In this document: piece after piece, positions 24,050 to 33,100 of the stretch
How the letters are laid out: every line of letters begins with the position of its first letter
How positions within the stretch are numbered: position 1 is the first letter of the stretch
Source: Streptomyces sp. B93
GTDB taxonomy: Bacteria; Actinomycetota; Actinomycetes; Streptomycetales; Streptomycetaceae
NCBI RefSeq assembly: GCF_018070565.1
Contig: NZ_JAGPXL010000019.1
Location: forward strand, 1-64,000
Length of the DNA stretch: 64,000 nt
Direction: 5' to 3'
Translations under genes and position numbers: made by a program
The notes under the pieces: generated by a model
What the model was told of the DNA's origin: nothing
Databases searched by the model: none
What the model saw: only the letters and a program-made list of their open reading frames with translations

Positions 24050-26217
24050 GAGCCCGTCCCCACCAGGGACTCGCTGCCGCGCTGCTCCGGCACGTCGATG
24101 CGGGACTCGACGTACGGCACCTCGGTCGTCGGCAGGGGCTCCGGGGACCGGACGGCGCGGACGCACACCACCGCGCAGTTGGCCAGGACGATGAGGACCA
24201 GCAGCAGGAAGACCGCCATGATCACGCCGTCCACGGTGTTGTTGAGGACGATGGTGTGCATGTCGTCCATGTCCGTGGCGCCCGGCAGCAGCTTGCCCGC
24301 GTCGATGGCGTCCGCGTAGACGTCACGCTGGGCGAAGAAGCCGATCTTGGGGTCGTCGGAGAAGATCTTCTGCCAGCCCGCGGTGTAGGTGACGACCACG
24401 TCCCAGGCCAGCGGGATGCCCGTGACCCACGCCCAGCGCAGCTTGCCCGCCTTGATGAGCATGGTCGTGGTGACGGCCAGGGCGACCGCGGCCAGCAGCT
24501 GGTTGGCGATGCCGAACAGCGGGAACAGCTGCTTGATGCCGCCGAGCGGGTCGGTGACACCGGCGTAGAGGAAGTAGCCCCACGCGCCCACGACCAGGGC
24601 GCTGGTGATCCAGATGCCCGGCTTCCAGGTGACCCGGCCGATGGGCTTCCACACGTTGCCGAGCATGTCCTGGAGCATGAAGCGGCCGACGCGGGTGCCG
24701 GCGTCCACCGTGGTCAGGATGAACAGCGCCTCGAACATGATCGCGAAGTGGTACCAGAAGGCCTTCATGCCCGCGCCGCCGAGCACGCTGGCGAAGATCT
24801 CCGACATGCCCACGGCCAGGGTCGGGGCGCCACCGGAACGGCCGACCAGCGTCTCCTCCTCGACGGCCGCGGCAGCCGCGGTGAGCTGGTCCGGGGTGAT
24901 CGTGAAGCCGAGGCCGCGGACCGCCTCGGCGGCGCTGTCCACGGTCGGGCCGAGCAGCGCGGCCGGGGAGTTCATGGCGTAGAACAGGCCCGGCTCCAGG
25001 ACACAGGCGGCGATCAGCGCCATGACGGCGACGAAGGACTCCGTGAGCATGGAGCCGTAGCCGATCAGCCGGACCTGGGACTCCTTCTGGATCAGCTTGG
25101 GGGTGGTTCCGGAGGAGACCAGCGCGTGGAAGCCGGACAGGGCGCCGCAGGCGATGGTGATGAACAGGAAGGGGAACAGCGATCCGGCGAAGACCGGTCC
25201 GGCGCCCGTCGAGGCGAACTCGGTGACCGGCTCGGCCTTGAGGGTCGGGGCGGCGATCACGACGCCGACGGCCATCAGGGCGATGGTGCCGACCTTCATG
25301 AAGGTCGACAGGTAGTCGCGCGGGGCCAGGAGCATCCACACGGGCAGCACGGAGGCGACGAAGCCGTAGCCGACCAGGCACAGGACCAGGGTCTCGGGGC
25401 TCCAGACGAAGTACTCCGCCAGGGAGGAGTCCTGGACCCAGCCGCCGCCGAGGATGGCGAGCAGCAGCAGCGCCACACCGATCACGCTGGTCTCGACGAC
25501 CTGGCCCGGCCGCAGGTAGCGCAGGTAGAAGCCCATGAAGAGGGCGATGGGGATGGTCATGGAGACCGAGAAGGTGCCCCACGCGGACTCCGCCAGCGCG
25601 TTGACGACGACCATCGCGAGAACCGCCAGCAGGATGATCATGATGGCGAAGACACCGATCAGCGCGGCGGCACCGCCCACCTTGCCGATCTCGTCCCGGG
25701 CCATCTGACCGAGGCTCTTGCCGTCCCGGCGCATGGAGAGGAACAGCACGATCATGTCCTGGACCGCACCGGCGAAGATCACGCCGACGATGATCCAGAG
25801 CGTCCCCGGCAGATAGCCCATCTGGGCGGCCAGGACGGGGCCGACCAGCGGGCCCGCGCCGGCGATGGCGGCGAAGTGGTGGCCGAACAGCACCCGCTTG
25901 TCGGTGGGGTGGTAGTCGACACCGTCCTCCAGCCGTTCGGCCGGGGTGGCGCGGGTGTCGTCGACCTCCAGGACCCGGCGCGCGATGAACCGGGAGTAGA
26001 ACCGGTAGCCGATGGCGTACGACCCGAGGGCGGCCATCACCAGCCAGACGGCCGAGATCTCCTCGCCCCGGGACAGGGCGACCACGGCCCAGCCGACCGC
26101 CCCCACCAGGGCGACGGCGGTCCACACGAGGATCGACTTGGGGGTCATCCGGGACCGCCGGGAGGGCGGGCCCTCCGGCGCCGGGTGGGCGGATTCGGGC
26201 ATGGTTGACGCGGGCAT
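24046..26217 (-). CDS. cstA: CstA carbon starvation / pyruvate transporter
   Basis: A 723-residue integral membrane protein with many hydrophobic segments. Family patterns are YHPTDKRVLFGHHFAAIAGAGPLVGPVLAAQMGYLPG and, further on, GALSGFHALVSSGTTPK and MLTESFVAVMALIAACVLEPG. Homologues import pyruvate or small peptides during carbon limitation. The ATG at 26217 follows GAGGAG. It forms an operon with the YbdD-like gene; DUF3311 lies just upstream in the same direction and a monocarboxylate-type symporter is divergent, so this is a carboxylate-uptake neighbourhood. Confidence 0.95.
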   Translation of the reverse strand: MPASTMPESAHPAPEGPPSRRSRMTPKSILVWTAVALVGAVGWAVVALSRGEEISAVWLVMAALGSYAIGYRFYSRFIARRVLEVDDTRATPAERLEDGVDYHPTDKRVLFGHHFAAIAGAGPLVGPVLAAQMGYLPGTLWIIVGVIFAGAVQDMIVLFLSMRRDGKSLGQMARDEIGKVGGAAALIGVFAIMIILLAVLAMVVVNALAESAWGTFSVSMTIPIALFMGFYLRYLRPGQVVETSVIGVALLLLAILGGGWVQDSSLAEYFVWSPETLVLCLVGYGFVASVLPVWMLLAPRDYLSTFMKVGTIALMAVGVVIAAPTLKAEPVTEFASTGAGPVFAGSLFPFLFITIACGALSGFHALVSSGTTPKLIQKESQVRLIGYGSMLTESFVAVMALIAACVLEPGLFYAMNSPAALLGPTVDSAAEAVRGLGFTITPDQLTAAAAAVEEETLVGRSGGAPTLAVGMSEIFASVLGGAGMKAFWYHFAIMFEALFILTTVDAGTRVGRFMLQDMLGNVWKPIGRVTWKPGIWITSALVVGAWGYFLYAGVTDPLGGIKQLFPLFGIANQLLAAVALAVTTTMLIKAGKLRWAWVTGIPLAWDVVVTYTAGWQKIFSDDPKIGFFAQRDVYADAIDAGKLLPGATDMDDMHTIVLNNTVDGVIMAVFLLLVLIVLANCAVVCVRAVRSPEPLPTTEVPYVESRIDVPEQRGSESLVGTGS

Positions 26218-26287
26218 GGCGGCTCCTCGCCGGGGCGGGGTGGGATGGGGATGTGCGCAGGGGTGGTACGTGTGCGGCGGCGACGGA

Positions 26288-26509
26288 TCAGGGATCGTCG
26301 CTGCCGTGCCTGGTCAGCGCGTACGCGGCGAGCAGGCAGAGGCCGCACCCCGGTACCCAGGCGAGCTGGTACCAGTAGAAGAACGGCGTCCCCGCCAGCC
26401 GCGGGCTGGCGTCGGCGTACCAGGGGACCCACAGCAGGCCTGCGGCGGGCGCGAGGAGCAGTACGGCGATCGCGGCGCGCCGCAGCCGGTGATGGGCCGT
26501 CTGTGCCAT
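26288..26509 (-). CDS. DUF3311 small membrane protein
   Basis: A 73-residue protein with two membrane segments and the DUF3311 core LWVPWYADASPRLAGTPFFYWYQLAWVP. In most genomes this small subunit-like protein is encoded immediately before a sodium:solute symporter and in the same direction. Here the symporter is divergent. GAGAGGAG lies eight bases before the ATG. Confidence 0.85.
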   Translation of the reverse strand: MAQTAHHRLRRAAIAVLLLAPAAGLLWVPWYADASPRLAGTPFFYWYQLAWVPGCGLCLLAAYALTRHGSDDP

Positions 26510-26650
26510 CGCTCACGCTCCTCTCCCGCTCTCTGTCGGTCTGTGCAAGAGTTGCCGACCCGGCGGAGACGGTTGACAGCGGATTTCCAGAAGATTTCCC
26601 GCCGATTCCCTGTCCTCCGAACCGGCCCGCCGCGCAACTCTCCCGCGGGG

Positions 26651-26728
26651 GCACAGGCACACCAGGGCACAGGCACACCAGAGCACAGGCACACCAGGGC
26701 TCGGGACACCAGGGCTCAGGACACCAAG
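26651..26728 (+). repeat. Short tandem repeat upstream of the symporter
   Basis: Three 16-base units of the type GCACAGGCACACCAGG (26651, 26667, 26683) are followed by two 15-base units of the type GCTCGGGACACCAGG (26699, 26714). The array ends 11 bases before the symporter ATG, in the divergent control region with DUF3311. It may alter promoter or leader properties through copy-number change. Confidence 0.85.
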
Positions 26729-26739
26729 GACGGTGACCC

Positions 26740-28281
26740 ATGGCCGACGGCGCCATGACCGCGACGTTCCTCGCCGTGATCGGCGGAGCGTCGCTGCTCG
26801 CCGTGACCGCGCGCCGTCTGCGCCCCAGCGACCGGCTGCCGTCCCTGGAGGGCTGGGCGCTGGCCGACCGCAGCCTCGGCCCGGTGTGGACCTGGTTCCT
26901 GCTGGGCGGCACGATCTTCACCGCGTACACCTTCGCCGCGATACCGGGACTCGCCTACGGCAACGGCGCGCCCGCCTTCTTCGCGGTGCCGTACACGGTG
27001 ATCGTCTGCCCGCTCGCGTTCGTGCTGCTGACCCGGCTGTGGAGCGTGGCCCGTCGGCACGGCTACATCACGGTCGCCGACTTCGTACGCGGCCGGTACG
27101 GGTCACCGCCGCTGGCCCTGGTCGTCGCGCTGACCGGCATCCTCGCGACGATGCCGTACCTGGCGCTGCAACTGCTCGGCATAAGGGCGGTGCTCACCGC
27201 CGGGGGCGTCTACCCGCGGGGCGCGACCGAGGACCTGGTGATGGTGGCCCTGTTCGCGGGGCTGGCGGTGGCCACCTACCGGCACGGGCTGCGCGCGCCC
27301 ACCGTCATCTCCGCGCTGAAGGCGGTCGCCGTCTTCGTCTCGCTCACGGCCGTCACCTGGCTGGTCCTGGCCCGCCTCGGCGGCCCGGGCGAGGTGTTCG
27401 AGGGGGCGGCGGAGCGGCTGGGCGGACCCGCGCTCCTGCTGACCCCCGAGCAGCAGCCCGCGTACGCCAGCCTCGCCCTCGGCTCCGCGCTCGCCCTGCT
27501 GATGTACCCCCACGTCCTGACCGCCGGTTTCGCCGCCGACAGCCCGCGCACCCTGCGCAAGGTCGCCGTCGCCCTGCCCGCCTGGACTGGCCTTCTCGCC
27601 CTCTTCGGCTTCCTCGGCATCGCGGCGCTCGCCACCGGGGTACGGGCACCGGAGGGCGGCGCCGAGGCGGCCGTACCGATGCTGGTCGACCGGCTGATGC
27701 CGGGGCCGCTGGCGGGACTGGTGTTCGGCGCGATCACCGTGGGCGCGCTGGTACCGGCGGCGGTGATGTCGATCGCCGCCGCCACCAGCTTCGTACGCAA
27801 TGTCTACGTCGAGTACGTGCACCCGACGGCCACGCCCAAGCGGCAGGTACGCATCGCCAAGGCGGTGTCGCTGACGGCGAAGCTGGGCGCGGTCGCGTTC
27901 GTGTTCGGGCTGCGCGACCAGGCCGCCATCAACCTCCAGCTCCTCGGCGGCGTCTGGATCCTCCAGATCTTCCCGGCGGTGGCGGTCGGTCTCTTCACCG
28001 GACGCCTGCACCCGCGGGCGCTGCTCGCCGGGTGGGGCGCGGGCATGCTGGCCGGCACGTTCCTGGTCGTACGGGAGGGCTTCTCGTCGGTCGTGTCACT
28101 GGGCACCGGCCCGTTCGAGATCTACGCCGGACTCGCCGCCCTCCTGCTGAACCTCGCCGTGGCCGTCGTAGGCACGGCGATCCTCGAACGCCTCGGCGTC
28201 CCGCGCGGCGCCGACCTCACCGACCTGCCGTCGCGCCTGACCGTCAGCCGGCGTCCCGAGACGGGAGCGAACAACCCGTGA
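26740..28281 (+). CDS. Sodium:solute symporter, monocarboxylate (MctP-like)
   Basis: A 513-residue SSS-family transporter with 13 or so hydrophobic segments. It shows GWALADRSLGPVWTWFLLGGTIFTAYTF near the N-terminus, YPHVLTAGFAADSPRTLRK in the middle, and AVMSIAAATSFVRNVYVEYV. This is the pattern of actinobacterial acetate/pyruvate/lactate permeases associated with DUF3311. Its stop overlaps the next start (GTGA), linking it to the sigma factor gene. Confidence 0.9.
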   Translation: MADGAMTATFLAVIGGASLLAVTARRLRPSDRLPSLEGWALADRSLGPVWTWFLLGGTIFTAYTFAAIPGLAYGNGAPAFFAVPYTVIVCPLAFVLLTRLWSVARRHGYITVADFVRGRYGSPPLALVVALTGILATMPYLALQLLGIRAVLTAGGVYPRGATEDLVMVALFAGLAVATYRHGLRAPTVISALKAVAVFVSLTAVTWLVLARLGGPGEVFEGAAERLGGPALLLTPEQQPAYASLALGSALALLMYPHVLTAGFAADSPRTLRKVAVALPAWTGLLALFGFLGIAALATGVRAPEGGAEAAVPMLVDRLMPGPLAGLVFGAITVGALVPAAVMSIAAATSFVRNVYVEYVHPTATPKRQVRIAKAVSLTAKLGAVAFVFGLRDQAAINLQLLGGVWILQIFPAVAVGLFTGRLHPRALLAGWGAGMLAGTFLVVREGFSSVVSLGTGPFEIYAGLAALLLNLAVAVVGTAILERLGVPRGADLTDLPSRLTVSRRPETGANNP

Positions 28282-28850
28282 GACAGCACGTGAGACCCAG
28301 CACCCCGGTGGCCCCGGTGCCGCTCGCCCCGGCGGTGACCGACCCGGCCGAGCTGGAGCGCGAGACGGGCGTGGCCCGGCTCTTCGAGCTGCACTACACC
28401 TCGATGCTCCGCCTCGCCGTACTGCTCGGCGCCGACGACCCGGAGAACGTCGTGGCCGAGGCCTACTACCAGATCTACCGCAAGTGGCGGCGGCTGCGGG
28501 ACGTGGAGGCGGCGGAGGCGTACCTGCGCTCCACCGTCTGCAACCTGACCCGGATGCGGATACGGCACCTCCAGGTCGCCCGCAAACACGTGGAGAACCC
28601 GCCGGAGCCCCCGGACGAAACCGTCGCCTCGGCCGAGAGCACCGCGCTGCTCCGCGACGACCAGCGGGTACTGATCGACGCCCTCCAGCAACTGCCCGCC
28701 CGGCAACGGGAGGCACTGGTCCTCCGTCACTGGCTCGGCCTGAAGGAGAGCGAGATCGCCGCCACGATGGGCATCTCCTGCGGCTCCGTCAAGACCCACA
28801 CCTCGCGCGGCCTCGCCGCCCTGACCCAGGCGATGGAGACCCGGCGATGA
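28278..28850 (+). CDS. ECF-type sigma factor
   Basis: A 190-residue sigma70-family protein. The region 2 part is ARLFELHYTSMLRLAVLLG, then AEAYYQIYRKWRRLRDVEAAEAYLRSTVCN. The region 4 helix-turn-helix is LPARQREALVLRHWLGLKESEIAATMGISCGSVKTHTSRGLAAL. The GTG at 28278 overlaps the symporter stop; another GTG at 28290 is possible. A small one-span protein gene overlaps its end, the usual place for an anti-sigma factor. Confidence 0.85.
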   Translation: MRQHVRPSTPVAPVPLAPAVTDPAELERETGVARLFELHYTSMLRLAVLLGADDPENVVAEAYYQIYRKWRRLRDVEAAEAYLRSTVCNLTRMRIRHLQVARKHVENPPEPPDETVASAESTALLRDDQRVLIDALQQLPARQREALVLRHWLGLKESEIAATMGISCGSVKTHTSRGLAALTQAMETRR

Positions 28851-29161
28851 CGCACCGAGACACGACGCCGTCGCACGGCACCAGCCCCGACCGCACGGAA
28901 CAGGAACTCCAGGAGTCCCTCGCCGCCCTCGCGGACGCCGTCCACGCCCCACCCGACGCCTACCGCACGGCCCGCGGCGAGTGGCTACGCCGCGAACGCC
29001 GCCGCCGGGTCATCCTGACGGTCCTGGTCGCTGTGGTGTTCGCGGTGGCGGTGCTGATTGGGTTGTGGGTGCTGAACCGGGCTCCTTCGGAACCGGGGGT
29101 GATCTTCTCGGGGACGGGGACGGGGACGGGGATCGCGCTGTCCGCGCGGCCTCCCGGCTGA
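28847..29161 (+). CDS. Small one-span membrane protein, possible anti-sigma factor
   Basis: A 104-residue protein: a cytoplasmic N-terminal helix (ELQESLAALADAVHAPPDAYRTARGEWLRRERRRR), one membrane segment (VILTVLVAVVFAVAVLIGLWVL) and a short outer tail. A (GGGGAC)n run encodes SGTGTGTG. The ATG overlaps the sigma factor stop (ATGA). The position and topology fit an anti-sigma factor, but no zinc motif HxxxCxxC is present, so this is inference. Confidence 0.75.
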   Translation: MTHRDTTPSHGTSPDRTEQELQESLAALADAVHAPPDAYRTARGEWLRRERRRRVILTVLVAVVFAVAVLIGLWVLNRAPSEPGVIFSGTGTGTGIALSARPPG

Positions 29162-30194
29162 CGAGGTTCCTGAGAAGCAGACCCACCGCGGAGCCGTACT
29201 CGCAGCCGAGTCGGGCTGCACGTCGGGGACAGCCCTCGCGACGCCCTGACCTGTCGCTCTGACCTGTCCAGACGTGCAGGGGGGTGCTTCCGTGGCCAGC
29301 TTGGTTGCCCGGCAAGGCTGCGCTCTGCACACAAGCGCTCCGGCTCGGGGGCTGTGTCGCCCTCCCAGTTAAGAGGGTTCTCGATACGCTCGAAAGTCAT
29401 GTCGCGCTCCACCGCCGCCTTGACGGCTGCCGCGGGACGCCCCAGGGCGGCAAGGGCGCGTCCGCAGCCCTCACCTTGCACCTCTGCCGTCCGGTGATCC
29501 GAGAATCACGGCGCACGTGGGTCACTTCTGCTCGATTGCCGGCGTCAGGCTCCCTCCCAACGTGCTCCGTGCCGCAGCACAGCAGTACGCGAGACCGATC
29601 TCAACTCCGGCCTCAAGGCGCGGGTCCCGGGACAACAGAAGCGGTTCTCCTCCGTACGGCCCACGCCGCCACCGGGGCGGCCCGGGCCTTCGGTGCAACC
29701 CTCTGCCGCGTGCCCAGCCGGGCGACGCCGTCCACCGCTACCGCGGAACACATTTCCTCCCCAATGTGCGCAACCTTTTCCACATCGGGAGGGTCAGCGT
29801 CTACATGCACATGCACGTCCTGGTCACGCAAGCCCAGCCAGGCCCACTTATGTCGCAGCCCGCCCCACTCGGCGCGGCCGATGCCTCACGGGCTACAGGA
29901 ACCGCACAAGGACCGACTCGGGCGCGAAACCGTGCACGACGGCCCGCCGCAAGCCGGGCACCGTCGCTTCACCGGCAGTTCGGTCTTGCACGCCGCCCTC
30001 TCCGCTCACAATGCGAACCGGGCGAGCAGGTTGACAACGTCAACGCAGCTCAATCTATCCAAGCTGAGTCGATTCGTGTACGGTAACGGCTGCCTCACTG
30101 TCCGTTCTGACACGATGGGCCGTGCGGCAGCAGATCAGGGGGCGCGTTCCGGTTCGGAACCCCGAGAACGCGAGCAGTAGGCAGAGGAGCGGCA
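29162..30194. other. 1-kb region without a convincing gene; possible island edge
   Basis: Codon bias is weak in all frames. Two minus-strand stretches look like decayed coding sequence: near 29300-29480 (AAAVKAAVERDMTFERIENP) and near 29690-29890 (HKWAWLGLRDQDVHVHVDAD, then DPPDVEKVAHIGEEMCSAVA). I do not recognise either. The last 170 bases hold the control region of the defence operon. No tRNA, transposase or clear attachment repeat was found. Confidence 0.6.
30030..30044. promoter_or_regulatory. Palindrome GTTGAC-AAC-GTCAAC before the kinase-helicase operon
   Basis: A perfect 6-3-6 inverted repeat 150 bases before the first start codon. It contains TTGACA, which could be a -35 element, with AT-richer bases (TCTATCC) following at about 17-19 bases. 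A near-identical site lies before the Gabija pair at 51804-51818. It is probably an operator of a repressor that covers the -35 region. Confidence 0.6.
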
Positions 30195-33100
30195 GTGAGC
30201 CACAAGCTCGTCGACGGCAGATTCCGCATCGGGCGCGTCATCGGCAGGGGCAACATGGGGGAGGTCCACCAGGCCGAGGACCTGCGCGCTCCCGAGGGCT
30301 CGCCGGAGCGCACCGTCGCCGTGAAGACGATCCTCCGCCGCCGCGGCGGAGGCCGGATCGATACCGGCGGCGCCTCCAAGGCCGTGGAGCGCTTTGCCCG
30401 CGAAGTGGGCATCATGCGGCACCTGGACCGCCACCCCAACCTCGCCCGACTCATCGAGGGCGGCATCGCCGCGGACTGCGACGACCTGCCCTACCTCGCG
30501 ATGGAGTTCCTGGACGGCGAGTCGCTGCGCGACCTCATCGAGGAGGAACCGCAGCTCCCGATCACGTGGGCCGCCGCCATCGGCGCGCAGATCGCCGCCG
30601 GCCTCGCCGCAGCGCACGGGAAGGGCGTGGTCCACCGGGACCTGAAGCCCGCCAACGTCATGCTCACGCGGGGCGGCACCGTCAAGGTGCTCGACTTCGG
30701 CATGGGCAGCATCGTCGACGACCCGGACCAGGCCCGTCTGACCAGTACCGGCGTCAGCGTGGGCACGGCCCGCTACATGGCGCCGGAGCAGTGCCAGGCC
30801 AAACAGGTGACCCAGGCCGCCGACCTGTACGCCCTGGGCTGTGTGCTGTACGAGATGCTGGTCGGCGTCCCCCCGTTCACGAGCGAGTCGGCGTACGAAC
30901 TCGCCGAGCGGCACGTCCACCAGGAGCCCAGCCCCGTCCGCGCGATCCGCAGCGAGACCCCCGCCGAACTCGCCCGTCTCGTCGACCGCCTGCTGGCCAA
31001 GGACCCGGCGAACCGCCCGGCCGACGCCGTGACCGTACGGGACGCCCTGCTCCCCCTCGCCGTACCGTCGGACGCCACCAGCCTCGTCCCCACCTGGAGC
31101 GGGCAGGATCCGACGCTCCCCCTGCGCGAGGCCACCCCGGCCCCGGCGCCCGTCGCCCCGCAGCAGCCCGCCCTGGTGACCGGCTCCGGCGCCGGCATGG
31201 ATGTCTTCGGCGTCCACCAGGCGCTGATCCGCGACTACCGCTCCTTCACGGAGGGCGGCACCGTCATCCGCGACGAGCGCATCAAGGCTTACGTCGAGAA
31301 GGACCTCGACGACAAGTCCCAGTGGCCGAACCCCTGGCTGTCGCTCAACCCGTTCTTCCAGGGCGGCGGCACCGTGGTCGAGCTCGCCCAGCAGAAGGTG
31401 CTGCACCCAGAGTGCGCCCGTATCTTCCAGGCGAAGAAGACCGAGGGCGGCACCGTCTGCGACGGCCGGCCGCTGCTCCTGCACCGGCACCAGCGCGACG
31501 CCATCGACGCCGCCGCGTCCGGGGCGTCGTACGTCCTGACGACCGGCACCGGCTCCGGCAAGTCGCTCTCGTACATCGTCCCGATCGTGGACAAGGTGCT
31601 GCGCCAGCGCGACGAGGAGGGCCCGAACGCAGCTAAGCGAGTGCGGGCGATCATCGTGTATCCGATGAACGCCCTCGCCAACAGCCAGCTGCGCGAACTG
31701 GAGAAGTACCTGCGCGACGGCTACGGCGCGGGCCGTGAGCCGGTCACCTTCGCCCGCTACACGGGCCAGGAGGACGACGCGAAGCGTAAGGAGATCCGCG
31801 ACAACCCGCCGGACATCCTGCTCACCAACTACGTGATGCTGGAGCTGATGCTGACCCGCCCGGCCGACCGGGCGAGCCTCATCAAGATGGCGCGGGGCCT
31901 GGAGTTCCTCGTCTTCGACGAACTGCACACCTACCGCGGCCGTCAGGGCGCCGACGTCGCCCTGCTGATCCGCCGGGTCCGCGAGGCCTGCCAGGCGGAG
32001 GACCTCCAGTGCATCGGCACGTCGGCCACCATGTCCACAGAGGGCACGCTGGAGGACCAGCGGCAGGTGGTCGCCGGTGTGGCGAGCACGCTGTTCGGTA
32101 CGACGGTCCGGCCCGAGCACGTCATCGGCGAGACCCTGGTCCGGGCGACCGGCGAGGCGCCCGCCACCGTACCCGCCGAACGCCTCACCTCACCCGCCCC
32201 GCGCGCCTACGACGACCTGGCGCAGGACCCCCTGGCCCGCTGGATCGAGAACCGCTTCGGCCTCGTCGAGGACGACGCCACGGGCCGCCTCGTACGCCGG
32301 CCGCCGACGCAGATCGAGGTCGCGGCGCGCGAGTTGCACGAGACGTCGGGCGTCGCGGAGGAGCTGTGCGCGGAGGCGATCCGCGCCACCCTGGAAGCCG
32401 GCTCCCAGGCACTCAACCCGCGCAACGAACGGCCGCTCTTCGCGTTTCGCCTGCACCAATTCCTCTCCAAGGGCGACACGGTCTACGTCACGCTGGAGAA
32501 CAAGTCCTCCCGCCACCTCACCCGTTCCTACCAGCTCGAACAGCCGGGCAGTGGCGGCAAGTTGCTGATGCCGCTCGCCTTCTGCCGGGAGTGCGGCCAG
32601 GAGTACCTGACGGTGTGGCGCACCGAGAAGGACGGTGAGGTGCGCTACGAGGCCCGCCGCGACACCTCGGCGACCGGCGGCAGGCAGGGCGACGGCTATC
32701 TGTATGTGGACCATGAGCGCGAGTGGCCGTCCAACGTCCAGTACGCCGTCGACGACCGCCGACTGCCCGAGTCCTGGCTGGAGTTGGACGACAAGGGACA
32801 GGAGGTCGTCAAGCGCGCGTACCGCGACCGCGTCCCGAAGTCCGTCACCGTCGACCCGTTCGGCCGAGAAGGCCGGGGCGACCAGGGTGGCGAGGGCGGC
32901 GAGCTGAAGGCCGCGTTCATCCCCTCTCCCTTCCTCTTCTGTCTGCACTGCGGTGTGGCCTACGAGCAGACGCGCGGCCGGGACTTCGCCAAGCTGGCCA
33001 CGCTGGACCAGGAGGGCCGTTCGTCGGCGACCTCCCTGGTCTCGGCGTCGATCGTGCGCTCGCTGAAGTCGGTGCCGGAGGAGGCCCTGGACAAGGAGGC

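Noticed and set aside
29115..29140. GGGGAC run as a regulatory repeat
   Set aside because: It lies inside the small membrane protein gene, keeps the frame and encodes a Gly-Thr stretch.
29284..30180. Plus-strand ORFs of 189-298 codons before the kinase-helicase gene
   Set aside because: Composition and codon usage are not gene-like, with no recognised motif and no ribosome site.
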